Notes: generated from the letters alone by a model not told the origin. 9,857 bases of DNA from Collinsella sp. (GCA_022728415.1 JAIJJM010000047.1:1-9857), one strand, 5' to 3'; positions 1 to 8,476 are shown, counted from the stretch's first letter. Program-made: numbers and translations.

Positions 1-343
1 CGATGAACATCCAGACTTCGGTGTAGAACGCCATTGCGGCGCCGGCGGCAATAAGGACGAGTTCAACGCAAATATGCCACGGTTTGCCTATTACTTTTGG
101 AATGAAACGGCTCAAAAGTGGAAGTCCAAGTGCAAGGCCAAGAAGAATCGCAGTGAAATAGAAAGAGAAAGAGGTGTACTCAAAGCCCAGGTCTTCACAT
201 ACTGGAGCAACGAATGAGCCGGCAATAATGCTATATGTGCCAGTCGTCCCGGCGGACATTAAGCCGAGCGCAATAACGACAATCCAAGCAAATGCGCCGC
301 TCTCGCGAGGACGGTCTTTTTCGTCTGGTACGGTGAGAGCCAT
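1..343 (-). CDS. MFS transporter, N-terminal part (runs off the window)
   Basis: This is the first 114 codons of an integral membrane protein; the rest lies beyond position 1. The ATG is the reverse complement of 341-343, with a GGAG ribosome binding site (349-352) five bases upstream. After a short charged N-terminus (residues 1-14) comes a hydrophobic helix rich in Gly and small residues (about 17-39), then a second helix (about 53-72). The basic loop LSRFIPKVIGK sits where MFS proteins carry the loop 2-3 motif, followed by a third helix (about 87-105). This pattern fits a major facilitator superfamily secondary transporter, possibly of the oxalate/formate-antiporter-like group. The substrate cannot be told from this fragment. 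It is transcribed leftward from its own promoter, away from the ABC exporter region. Family assignment rests on topology and loop placement, so it is moderately sure. Confidence 0.75.
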   Translation of the reverse strand, partial: MALTVPDEKDRPRESGAFAWIVVIALGLMSAGTTGTYSIIAGSFVAPVCEDLGFEYTSFSFYFTAILLGLALGLPLLSRFIPKVIGKPWHICVELVLIAAGAAMAFYTEVWMFI

Positions 344-356
344 GGTCACTCCATTT

Positions 357-397
357 CTATCGGTATTACATCCTATATGCCTACCGATAGGTATATA
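357..397. promoter_or_regulatory. Operator-like palindromes over the MFS promoter
   Basis: A perfect 9-base inverted pair, CTATCGGTA (357-365) and TACCGATAG (382-390), has centres 25 bp apart. The right half also lies in a second, imperfect 24-bp palindrome at 374-397 centred on CCTACCGATAGG, in which 20 of 24 positions are symmetric. This DNA covers the predicted -10 box and start point of the MFS gene, as expected for a repressor that blocks transcription. No regulator gene is visible nearby, so the bound protein is unknown. Confidence 0.4.
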
Positions 398-418
398 AAC
401 CAGGGGACTCTTCGTCAA
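390..418 (-). promoter_or_regulatory. Predicted sigma-70-type promoter of the MFS gene
   Basis: On the minus strand a TTGACG -35 box (418-413) is followed after 17 bases by TATACC (395-390) as a -10 box. Transcription would start near 383, giving a leader of about 40 bases before the ATG at 343. The boxes match the consensus at 5/6 and 4/6 positions with ideal spacing. No start site has been mapped, so this is a prediction. Confidence 0.5.
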
Positions 419-470
419 GCATTAAGCGGGGAAAGGGAGTTCTTAACGTGCCGAACGGTAATTGGGCCCT

Positions 471-667
471 TGCAAAATCGAGGTCTAATACTTTTCCGAG
501 AAGTGATCGACCGTTTTTGGACCCTCGAAGCATCGACATTTTCTGACGCCAAAACCGCAAGATTTGGCTGCCAAAACCGCAGGAAATTGCATCTCAAAAG
601 TGTCGATGCTTCGGGGGTCCGTTTTTACTCGTTCACTTCTTGGAAAAGTATTAGACCTCGATTTACA
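471..667. repeat. Long imperfect inverted-repeat element (MITE-like or structured RNA)
   Basis: The left arm (471-544) and right arm (about 594-667) are reverse complements over about 74 bp. Outer blocks such as ATCGAGGTCTAATACTTTTCC and inner blocks such as CGAAGCATCGACA match almost perfectly. In the middle, CCGTTTTT is present in the same orientation in both arms (511-518 and 619-626) and so would not pair. The loop holds a direct repeat, GCCAAAACCGCA at 548-559 and 570-581, and a small hairpin GCCAAA/TTTGGC (548-553/563-568). Reading frames that cross the element on both strands encode similar peptides only because of the symmetry. No transposase is present. It could be a non-autonomous mobile element, a dispersed intergenic repeat or a transcribed hairpin. 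Confidence 0.6.
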
Positions 668-675
668 GGCCGCCC

Positions 676-708
676 AATGTGACAAAGGGGCCCTCCTTTT
701 GTCACATT
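676..708 (-). terminator. Terminator-like hairpin behind the ABC exporter
   Basis: AATGTGACAAA (676-686) pairs with TTTGTCACATT (698-708), extended by G-T and G-C pairs to about 14 pairs around a small GC-rich loop. On the minus strand it begins within the exporter's TAA stop codon (709-707). Neither side has a real T-run, so it is an atypical intrinsic terminator, or a 3' end that protects the transcript or depends on Rho. Its symmetry means it could act on either strand. Confidence 0.45.
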
Positions 709-1365
709 ATTCGGAGCGCAAGGCCTCCACGGGATCCTTCCTGGACGCGCTGCGGGCCGGCAGCAGGCCAGCGACGACCGTCAACAGCACCGAAATTGCA
801 ATGAGCGCCAATGCATCCTGCATGGGCAGGCTCATCAGGTTGGGGACCTGTTTGGCCGCAAGTGCCCAAGCGTTGACCGGGAAACTCACAAGCACCACGA
901 CGACAATGGCAAAGACGCCGGCAATGAGGCCCTCGATAAAGGTCTCGGCTTTGAATACGTTGGCCACGTTGCGCTTTGACGCGCCGATCGCGCGCAGGAT
1001 GCCAATCTCCTTTTTGCGCTCCAGTACGCTGATGTAGGTGATGATACCGATCATGATGGAGCTCACCACCAGGCTGATACTCACGAATGCGATGAGCACC
1101 AAGCTGATGGTGTTCACGATGTCGGTTACCGAACCCATGATGATGCCCATGTAGTCGGTGTACGAGATTGCCTGCTCATCGTGGCCGGCGGCTTTGACTT
1201 GCTTGTTGTACGCATCGATGTGATCGAGCACGCGCTCCTTGGCCTCAAAGTCGCGCGGGAAAATCTTGACCGAGATGGGGTCTGCCTCGTCCGCATACCC
1301 CAACGTGGTCAGATTGTTGTTATAGGTGAGCTTCGACGCCTTGGCATAGCTCATCATGAGCGAGC

Positions 1366-3882
<2,517 letters not shown>

Positions 3883-3901
3883 GGACGGCAACCTCTCCCA
3901 C

Positions 3902-3919
3902 GCGGGCGCACTCGCCCGC
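3902..3919 (-). promoter_or_regulatory. Hairpin in the leader of the ABC exporter
   Basis: GCGGGCG (3902-3908) and CGCCCGC (3913-3919) form a perfect 7-bp GC stem with a 4-base loop. It lies three bases before the GGGAGAGG ribosome binding site (3892-3899) on the transcript. It could affect initiation or mRNA stability. The rest of the intergenic DNA to 4025 shows no convincing promoter. Confidence 0.3.
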
Positions 3920-4025
3920 TCTCCCCCGCCGTTCGTATCCGACGCGTTTGTCCTACTCTATCCCCATTTTTGCCGCCACCAGTGAGGAATGTAACGAACC
4001 GGTCAAAAACGTCCAGAATGGCACC

Positions 4026-4055
4026 AAAAAAAGAGGTCCCAAACGGAACCTCTTT
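4026..4055 (-). terminator. Rho-independent terminator of the small membrane protein gene
   Basis: On the minus strand the stem AAAGAGGT/ACCTCTTT (4055-4048 with 4037-4030), extended by two inner C-G pairs, is followed by a run of T (opposite A at 4026-4029). It lies about 30 bases past the TAG stop at 4086. Stem, loop and T-tract are all present, so this is the clearest terminator in the window. Confidence 0.8.
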
Positions 4056-4085
4056 ACGGCAGAGCTTATCTTGAAAGGCAGCGGA

Positions 4086-4301
4086 CTACTTCGCACAGCG
4101 GCGCGCGATAAAGTAAACGAGCCACTCAATAGCCATAAGGCCAATGTAGAAAAGTGCCCAAATGGCAAAACTGATGAGGCGTACTTCCGCTGTCTGTACC
4201 GCCCCGTGGCCATCAACTGTTCTCGAAAATAGAAACCCGCTAAAGCAGAGAAACAGCACCAGTTGAATGATTTGAAACGTTCTCCAGCCGTTGCCCTTCA
4301 T
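4086..4301 (-). CDS. Small two-helix membrane protein, 71 residues, unknown function
   Basis: I do not recognise the family. The ATG at 4301 is preceded by GGGAGG (4312-4307) with a five-base gap. An in-frame ATG at 4376 would add 25 residues but has no ribosome binding site, so the shorter form is preferred. A basic N-terminus (K2, R7) is followed by helix 1 (about 9-25), a polar loop with SRTVDGHG, and helix 2 (about 43-67), ending in the basic tail ARRCAK. By the positive-inside rule both ends would be cytoplasmic. It lies behind the tlpA-like gene on the same strand but 89 bases away, and has its own terminator. The ribosome binding site sits in an inverted repeat (4306-4350), which suggests translational control. 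A link to the redox operon is possible but not shown. Confidence 0.6.
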   Translation of the reverse strand: MKGNGWRTFQIIQLVLFLCFSGFLFSRTVDGHGAVQTAEVRLISFAIWALFYIGLMAIEWLVYFIARRCAK

Positions 4302-4305
4302 AGAC

Positions 4306-4350
4306 GCCTCCCTGATCACGTTTTCTTGGTCGGATACTATCACGGGAGGC
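4306..4350 (-). promoter_or_regulatory. Inverted repeat that could hide the ribosome binding site of the 71-residue gene
   Basis: On the transcript GCCTCCCGTGAT (4350-4339) can pair with ATCAGGGAGGC (4316-4306). That is 11 pairs with one bulged base and a 22-base loop. The right arm contains the whole GGGAGG ribosome binding site. Folding would block ribosome access, so this may be a translational switch or attenuator. Confidence 0.5.
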
Positions 4351-4390
4351 ATTACACTGCACACGATCTTCGACATGCTTTACGCGTTTT

Positions 4391-5365
4391 TTACTGCTCG
4401 CTCTTCGCGAGCGCCTGATCGATAAGCTTGTTGAGTGCATCGCGCTGTTCGGCAGAAGTGATGCCGCCAACGATCGGGTCTCCTACGATATTGCCCTTTT
4501 GGTCGATCACATAAGTAGTCGGGAAGGAGAACAGGTTCGACGTGAACTTGCCGGCATCGCTGTTAGACTTAAACCAAATATTCTTGTACGTTATGCCCTT
4601 CTTGCTCAGCACGTCTTTTGCATTTGCAATCTCATCCTTGTTGCCATCGAGCGTAAAGGAATTGACACCCACGACCTGGCCGCCCTTCTCGGCAAGCTCC
4701 TTGTTGAGCTTCTCCAGATCGCCCAACTCCCCCACACACGGCTTACAGGTGGTAAACCAGAAGTTCATGACGGTAACTTTGTTCTTGGAGAACAGCTCGT
4801 CGCTGTTCACATCGTTGCCGTCCAGGTCCTTACCCTTAAAGCTGGGAAACTGTCCTGCTTCCTTGCCCGAGTCGCCCTCAGCAGATGTCATACCGGCAGT
4901 CGCGGCATCGACGCTGTCACCCGTACTCGGCTGATTTCCACACCCCGGGAAGTCCTTTTCCAGACGAGCGAGCTTGTCCTCGATCTTCTTGATCTGCTGC
5001 GCCCCAGCCTTGAGCGTTTTGAGTTCATCGGCCGTAAAGGAATCCTTAGCCCCGTCTATGGTGCTCAGTAGAAAATCTCCGTAGTTGGTGCCGTCGCCGA
5101 TCATCGCCGAGTCTTTATTCGCCGCATTGAACACCTTGTCCCATAAGGCATTGTCTTTGGAAAAGATGTCGTTTTCCTTTTTCATCAGTTTCGCGTACAG
5201 CGCGGACGCCTCTTCGGCATTGGACACCTTCTTCGCCGTCAGCTCTGCAACCTGGGTGTCGCCGCCCGCAGCTTTGTTTCCCCCGTCTTTAGGCGCCGAG
5301 CACGCCACGAGGCTCAACGCCAGCACGGGCACCATCAACAGTCCCGCAATTTTCGACAGTCTCAT
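4391..5365 (-). CDS. TlpA-like thioredoxin-fold lipoprotein
   Basis: This is an extracytoplasmic thiol-disulfide protein of the TlpA/ResA/AhpC-TSA group. The ATG at 5365 has GGAGG five bases upstream. Residues 1-21 form a lipoprotein signal peptide with lipobox LVAC, so Cys22 would be lipidated and the protein anchored to the outer face of the membrane. A polar helical region (about 23-140) not typical of minimal TlpA is followed by a Gly/Ser/Thr linker. The thioredoxin-like domain (about 170-320) has FWFTTCKPC with the redox pair Cys207/Cys210, and FPTTYVID with the cis-proline Pro282. An extra cysteine (Cys142) lies at the start of the linker. The gene follows the polyferredoxin gene by 33 bases on the same strand. 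The likely role is reduction of extracytoplasmic disulfides, with electrons perhaps from the neighbouring polyferredoxin; that link is inferred. Confidence 0.9.
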   Translation of the reverse strand: MRLSKIAGLLMVPVLALSLVACSAPKDGGNKAAGGDTQVAELTAKKVSNAEEASALYAKLMKKENDIFSKDNALWDKVFNAANKDSAMIGDGTNYGDFLLSTIDGAKDSFTADELKTLKAGAQQIKKIEDKLARLEKDFPGCGNQPSTGDSVDAATAGMTSAEGDSGKEAGQFPSFKGKDLDGNDVNSDELFSKNKVTVMNFWFTTCKPCVGELGDLEKLNKELAEKGGQVVGVNSFTLDGNKDEIANAKDVLSKKGITYKNIWFKSNSDAGKFTSNLFSFPTTYVIDQKGNIVGDPIVGGITSAEQRDALNKLIDQALAKSEQ

Positions 5366-5398
5366 GTTTTCCTCCGTTATATCGAAGCTTATAGGTAC

Positions 5399-6310
5399 CT
5401 ATTTGTTTTCGCAGGCTTGCGCGGTCTGCGCGGACTTGCCGCCCGTCACGCCCAACCCATAGCGAAAGCTAATGGCATCGACGGGGCACGCACCCACGCA
5501 TTTGCCGCAACGGATGCACTCGGCATGGTCGGGCGTACGCGTAACGTCCACGTCCATCTGGCACACCTTGGCGCACTTGCCGCACGAAACGCATTTGCAC
5601 TGGTCAACCTGAATCCCCAGCAACGACACCCTGTTCATGAGCGCATAAAACGCACCGAGGGGGCAGATCCATTTGCAGAAGGGGCGGTAGAACAGCACGC
5701 TCAGCACCGCAACCACAATGAGAATCGTGAGCTTCCAGGTAAAGAGCTTTCCCAGCGCGGAGCGGATTCCCGCATTCATGATGGACAGCGGAATCGCGCC
5801 CTCGAGCACACCTTGCGGGCAGATGTACTTACAAAAGAACGGGTCGCCCATACCTACATCGTTAACCACCAAGACAGGCAACAGCACCACGGTAAACAGC
5901 AACACGGCGTACTTGATGTACGTGAGCGGCTTGAGTTTTTTCGTGGAGAGCTTTTTGCTGGGAATCTTGTGAAGCAGCTCCTGCAGCCAACCAAACGGGC
6001 ACAAAAAGCCGCATACAAAACGCCCCAACAGCACACCGATCAGAATGAGCGTCCCGGTGACGTAATACGAAAAGTTGAATTTAGACGAGCCCACCACCGA
6101 TTGGAACGACCCGATGGGGCACGCACCCGCTGCCGCGGGGCACGAATAGCAGTTGAGTCCAGGTACGCAGACTGTTTTTCCCGCACCCTGATAGATGCTG
6201 CCCTTGGCAAAGTTTGGCAGGTGAATATTGGTGACCAGCGTCGCCGCCGCCTGAATGAATCCGCGAAATCGGGCCAAAACATGCGACGCAGTGTTTTTTC
6301 TTTTATCCAA
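5399..6310 (-). CDS. Membrane polyferredoxin, NapH/Fer4_5-type 4Fe-4S protein
   Basis: The preferred start is the TTG at 6310, which overlaps the stop of the upstream CXXC gene (TTGGATAA) and has GGAG ten bases upstream. A longer frame reaches 6388 but would overlap that gene almost completely. From the TTG the protein has 303 residues. Near the N-terminus is a cysteine cluster, CVPGLNCYSCP...GACPIG (Cys48, 54, 57, 64). Four to five membrane helices carry the paired motifs CGFLCPFG (100-106), FCKYICPQG (159-167) and FCKWICPLG (211-219), as in NapH, NosR and related proteins. Two classical 4Fe-4S motifs close the chain (Cys240/243/246/250 and Cys265/268/271/275). Such proteins carry electrons across or along the cytoplasmic membrane. 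Here the partners are probably the CXXC peptide and the TlpA-like lipoprotein. It is not a full NapH or NosR, and no nap or nos genes are present. Confidence 0.9.
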   Translation of the reverse strand: MDKRKNTASHVLARFRGFIQAAATLVTNIHLPNFAKGSIYQGAGKTVCVPGLNCYSCPAAAGACPIGSFQSVVGSSKFNFSYYVTGTLILIGVLLGRFVCGFLCPFGWLQELLHKIPSKKLSTKKLKPLTYIKYAVLLFTVVLLPVLVVNDVGMGDPFFCKYICPQGVLEGAIPLSIMNAGIRSALGKLFTWKLTILIVVAVLSVLFYRPFCKWICPLGAFYALMNRVSLLGIQVDQCKCVSCGKCAKVCQMDVDVTRTPDHAECIRCGKCVGACPVDAISFRYGLGVTGGKSAQTAQACENK

Positions 6311-6449
6311 TTCCGATACACTCCAAGCACAGCCTAATTGCTTTGGCCAGCACGGCGTCTGCCTCGCCGCGCATAACGCCAAAGCCAACCATGGCTACCC
6401 CAACGATCAGTAAAGCCACCTGCGCCACAGGCTTAATCGCTTTGAACAA
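6303..6449 (-). CDS. CD1871A-family CXXC motif small membrane protein, 48 residues
   Basis: The start is the TTG at 6449, preceded by AGGAG with an eight-base gap; the stop is TAA at 6305-6303. The chain has a short basic N-terminus (FKAIKP), one hydrophobic helix (about 8-26), then MRGEADAVLAKAIRLCLECIGIG, with the cysteine pair CLEC at 41-44. Length, the IKP start, the RGE motif after the helix and the C-terminal CLECIGIG match what I remember of the CD1871A family, found beside 4Fe-4S membrane proteins in clostridia and other anaerobes. The function of that family is not established. The stop overlaps the TTG of the polyferredoxin gene, so the two are probably translationally coupled. The CXXC could relay electrons or bind a metal. 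It is easily missed because it is short and lacks an ATG. Confidence 0.85.
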   Translation of the reverse strand: MFKAIKPVAQVALLIVGVAMVGFGVMRGEADAVLAKAIRLCLECIGIG

Positions 6450-6538
6450 TCTGACCACTCCTTTCGTTTCGCGACCCATTGGACCATACCGACTATAAAA
6501 TCCGTGTTAAGCGTGAATGACTATGCAAGGAGAACGTT
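6450..6538. promoter_or_regulatory. Divergent promoter region between redox operon and two-component genes
   Basis: These 89 bases must drive both directions. An AT-rich block, TATAAAAT (6494-6501), can serve as -10 for the rightward genes; its complement contains TATAGT (6497-6492) for the leftward operon. No good -35 hexamer is seen for either, which suggests activator-dependent promoters. Short direct repeats with a 9-bp period (GAC at 6473, 6482, 6491; CGTG at 6503 and 6512) could be regulator sites, but are weak. Confidence 0.4.
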
Positions 6539-7213
6539 ATGCGCATCTTGGTCGTCGAGGACGAGCGGGCGCTGTGCGATGCGATCGCACGCAGCCTGCG
6601 CAACTTGGCCTATAGCGTCGACTGTTGCTACGACGGGCAGCAGGCCCTCGATCTGCTCGATGTCGAGACCTTTGATCTTATCGTGCTCGACCTCAATCTC
6701 CCCCATGTCGACGGCATGACCGTGCTCAGGGAACTTAGGAAAACCGACTGCGAGACCAAGGTACTGATTCTGTCCGCACGTGGCGAAGTATCCGATAAAG
6801 TCGCCGGACTCGATGCCGGCGCCAACGATTACCTTACCAAGCCGTTTCATCTGGATGAGCTCGCGGCGAGAATCCGCAGCCTTACCCTCAGGCGCTTTAC
6901 GCAAAACGACGTTGTTCTAACCTGTGGATCGTTGAGCTTTGACACCAAGGCGCGCATCGCTTCCGTAGACAGCGATACCCTGTCTCTCACACGCAAAGAA
7001 ACGGGAATCCTGGAATATCTGATGCTTAATCAAGGACGTCCAGTGAGCCAGGAAGAGCTTATCGAGCACGTTTGGGATAGCACCGTAAACAGCTTTAGCA
7101 ACGCAACCCGGGTTCATATCTCGTCACTTCGAAAAAAGTTGCGCAGCACTTTGGGATATGACCCAATCCGCAATCGAATTGGAGAGGGCTACGTCATGGA
7201 GGATGGCGAATGA
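6539..7213 (+). CDS. OmpR-family response regulator
   Basis: This is a DNA-binding response regulator of 224 residues. The ATG at 6539 has AAGGAG (6527-6532) six bases upstream. The receiver domain (1-115) has the acidic pocket Glu7-Asp8-Glu9, phospho-acceptor Asp51 in VLDLNLP, the Ser79-Ala80 switch and Lys101-Pro102. The winged-helix domain (about 125-219) has typical OmpR/PhoB features: LTRKETGILEYLMLNQGRPVS, RVHISSLRKKL and IGEGYVM. The length is normal. Its stop overlaps the start of the kinase gene (ATGA), so both proteins are made from one transcript. It diverges from the redox operon, which is its most likely target besides itself. Cysteines at 13, 29, 30, 71 and 129 are noted, but no role is claimed. 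Confidence 0.95.
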   Translation: MRILVVEDERALCDAIARSLRNLAYSVDCCYDGQQALDLLDVETFDLIVLDLNLPHVDGMTVLRELRKTDCETKVLILSARGEVSDKVAGLDAGANDYLTKPFHLDELAARIRSLTLRRFTQNDVVLTCGSLSFDTKARIASVDSDTLSLTRKETGILEYLMLNQGRPVSQEELIEHVWDSTVNSFSNATRVHISSLRKKLRSTLGYDPIRNRIGEGYVMEDGE

Positions 7214-8349
7214 AAGGGCTTTCGCTGCAATGGCGCATAACGATCATGACGGCACTGCTGACGTGTGCGGCGTGCGTGCTGACGAACTGCCTGGTCGGCT
7301 ATACGGGCATGCGCTACATGGATGCCATCGGCAGTGGCATCTCGGCCCTTAGCGCAGCCGACGTAGATACACCTCAGGAGTTTGACCCAACGAAGGGGAG
7401 CCTCGATGACGAGGTCACGATCGTCGTAAACGATGCACAGGAGTCTTTTGGCATGACAGCTTGGTGCATCACGGCTGGAGTCACGCTGCTCGGCGGCGTG
7501 CTGGCATACTTTGTGAGCGGTCGCGCGCTCAAGCCGCTACGGTCTTTTGCCACCCAGGTAGAGCGCGTGCAGCCTGACAACCTAAGCGAAATCAGACTCA
7601 GTGAAGATGTGCCCACCGAGCTACAACGATGTAGCGCCTCCTTCAACGACATGATCGCCCGTCTTGGAGAAGGGTTCTCTTCACAGCGTCAGTTTACCGG
7701 CAACGCCGCACACGAGCTGCGCACCCCGCTCGCCCTTATGCAAGCACAGATTGAACTATTCATCTCCGAGCACTCCGGTTTGCAACCCGAAACCGCCGAG
7801 CTGCTCGGCCTGCTGCAAGAACAAACCGAGCGCATGTCTCGAATGACCAAGGTATTACTCGAGATGAGTGAGCTCCGCAGCGTTCCTTGCGAGGACGATG
7901 TTGAACTTGGCCCCTTGTCCGAAGAGGTCCTCACCGACCTTGCGCCACTTGCCGAAAAGAAGGGCATGGCCCTCAATTGTTCTGGAGACGCTTTAGTAAT
8001 CGGGAGCGACACGCTCCTCTATCGGCTGGTGTTTAACCTGGTCGAAAATGCCATCCGTTACAGCCGCCCCGACTCGACTGTCAACGTCTCCATCTGCGAC
8101 AATGACAGTCACGTGTTCCTGCGAGTCAAGGACCAGGGCCCGGGAATACCCAAACAGTACCGTGAGAGCATCTTCCAACCATTCTTTCGCCTGGATAAAT
8201 CCCGCAGCAGGGCATACGGCGGCGCAGGACTCGGGTTAGCACTTGTCTGGGAGATTGCGGCACTTCACGGTGGCACGGCAGAGGTTGAAACAAGTTCCGA
8301 GAACGGGACCGTGATGCTCGTGACTCTCTCAAAGGGGGCCACCACGTGA
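7210..8349 (+). CDS. Membrane sensor histidine kinase, partner of the OmpR-type regulator
   Basis: The ATG at 7210 overlaps the regulator's TGA, with GGAGG (7198-7202) seven bases upstream. The protein has 379 residues. Helix 1 (about 10-31) and helix 2 (about 84-103) bracket a short extracytoplasmic segment of about 50 residues. A HAMP-like linker (about 104-157) follows, then the dimerisation domain with phospho-acceptor His168 in NAAHELRTPL. The ATPase has an N-box NLVENAIRYS (275-284), G1 DQGPGI (308-313), F-box FFRLDKSRSR and G2 GGAGLGLAL (337-345). All catalytic parts are present. Helix 1 contains Cys19-Ala-Ala-Cys22 and Cys27, and helix 2 contains Cys86. That is unusual for a small sensor and suggestive next to a redox operon. 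Its signal is unknown; redox, metal or membrane state are all possible. Confidence 0.95.
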   Translation: MKGLSLQWRITIMTALLTCAACVLTNCLVGYTGMRYMDAIGSGISALSAADVDTPQEFDPTKGSLDDEVTIVVNDAQESFGMTAWCITAGVTLLGGVLAYFVSGRALKPLRSFATQVERVQPDNLSEIRLSEDVPTELQRCSASFNDMIARLGEGFSSQRQFTGNAAHELRTPLALMQAQIELFISEHSGLQPETAELLGLLQEQTERMSRMTKVLLEMSELRSVPCEDDVELGPLSEEVLTDLAPLAEKKGMALNCSGDALVIGSDTLLYRLVFNLVENAIRYSRPDSTVNVSICDNDSHVFLRVKDQGPGIPKQYRESIFQPFFRLDKSRSRAYGGAGLGLALVWEIAALHGGTAEVETSSENGTVMLVTLSKGATT

Positions 8350-8364
8350 TCCGACTGTCCAGGG

Positions 8365-8420
8365 GTCCCGCGGGACTGCGGACAAGAAGTTGGACCATCG
8401 GGTCCGGTTTGGAGTCCGCA
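8365..8420. repeat. Nested GC-rich hairpins behind the kinase gene
   Basis: A perfect palindrome GTCCCGCGGGAC (8365-8376) is followed by TGCGGAC (8377-8383) pairing with GTCCGCA (8414-8420). Inside that pair, separated by 8 bases on each side, GGACC (8392-8396) pairs with GGTCC (8401-8405) around ATCG. No T-run follows, so it is not a standard terminator. It could still end the kinase transcript or form part of the leader of the HD gene. Confidence 0.35.
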
Positions 8421-8470
8421 TGACATACAGTAGAGCCGTGGTGGAGAGGGCCGGGGCCGCGTGCCCGCGC

Positions 8471-8476
8471 TACAAT
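8471..8476 (+). promoter_or_regulatory. Possible -10 box of the HD-domain gene
   Basis: TACAAT (8471-8476) lies 32 bases before the ATG at 8509 and matches the -10 consensus at five of six positions. No recognisable -35 hexamer is at the right distance, so the assignment is tentative. Confidence 0.3.

Noticed and set aside
377..682. Open frames across the inverted repeat on both strands (377-682 plus, 415-597 and 485-685 minus)
   Set aside because: They run through the inverted repeat, their peptides resemble each other only because of its symmetry, and no convincing ribosome binding site or domain is seen.
4394..4412. Hairpin GCTCGC/GCGAGC at the end of the TlpA-like gene as a terminator
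   Set aside because: On the coding strand it is followed by an A-run, not a T-run, and it lies inside the coding sequence, so it does not fit an intrinsic terminator.
5391..5402. Perfect 12-bp palindrome ATAGGTACCTAT at the end of the polyferredoxin gene
   Set aside because: A 12-bp perfect palindrome is expected about twice by chance in 10 kb, and nothing else supports a function here.
5417..6337. 306-codon plus-strand frame opposite the polyferredoxin gene
   Set aside because: The opposite strand carries all the cysteine motifs of a known family; this frame is Arg/His/Gln-rich and has no motif.
6311..6388. ATG at 6388 as the start of the polyferredoxin
   Set aside because: It would overlap the CXXC gene for almost its whole length, has no good ribosome binding site, and adds residues that do not resemble the family; the TTG at 6310 fits better.
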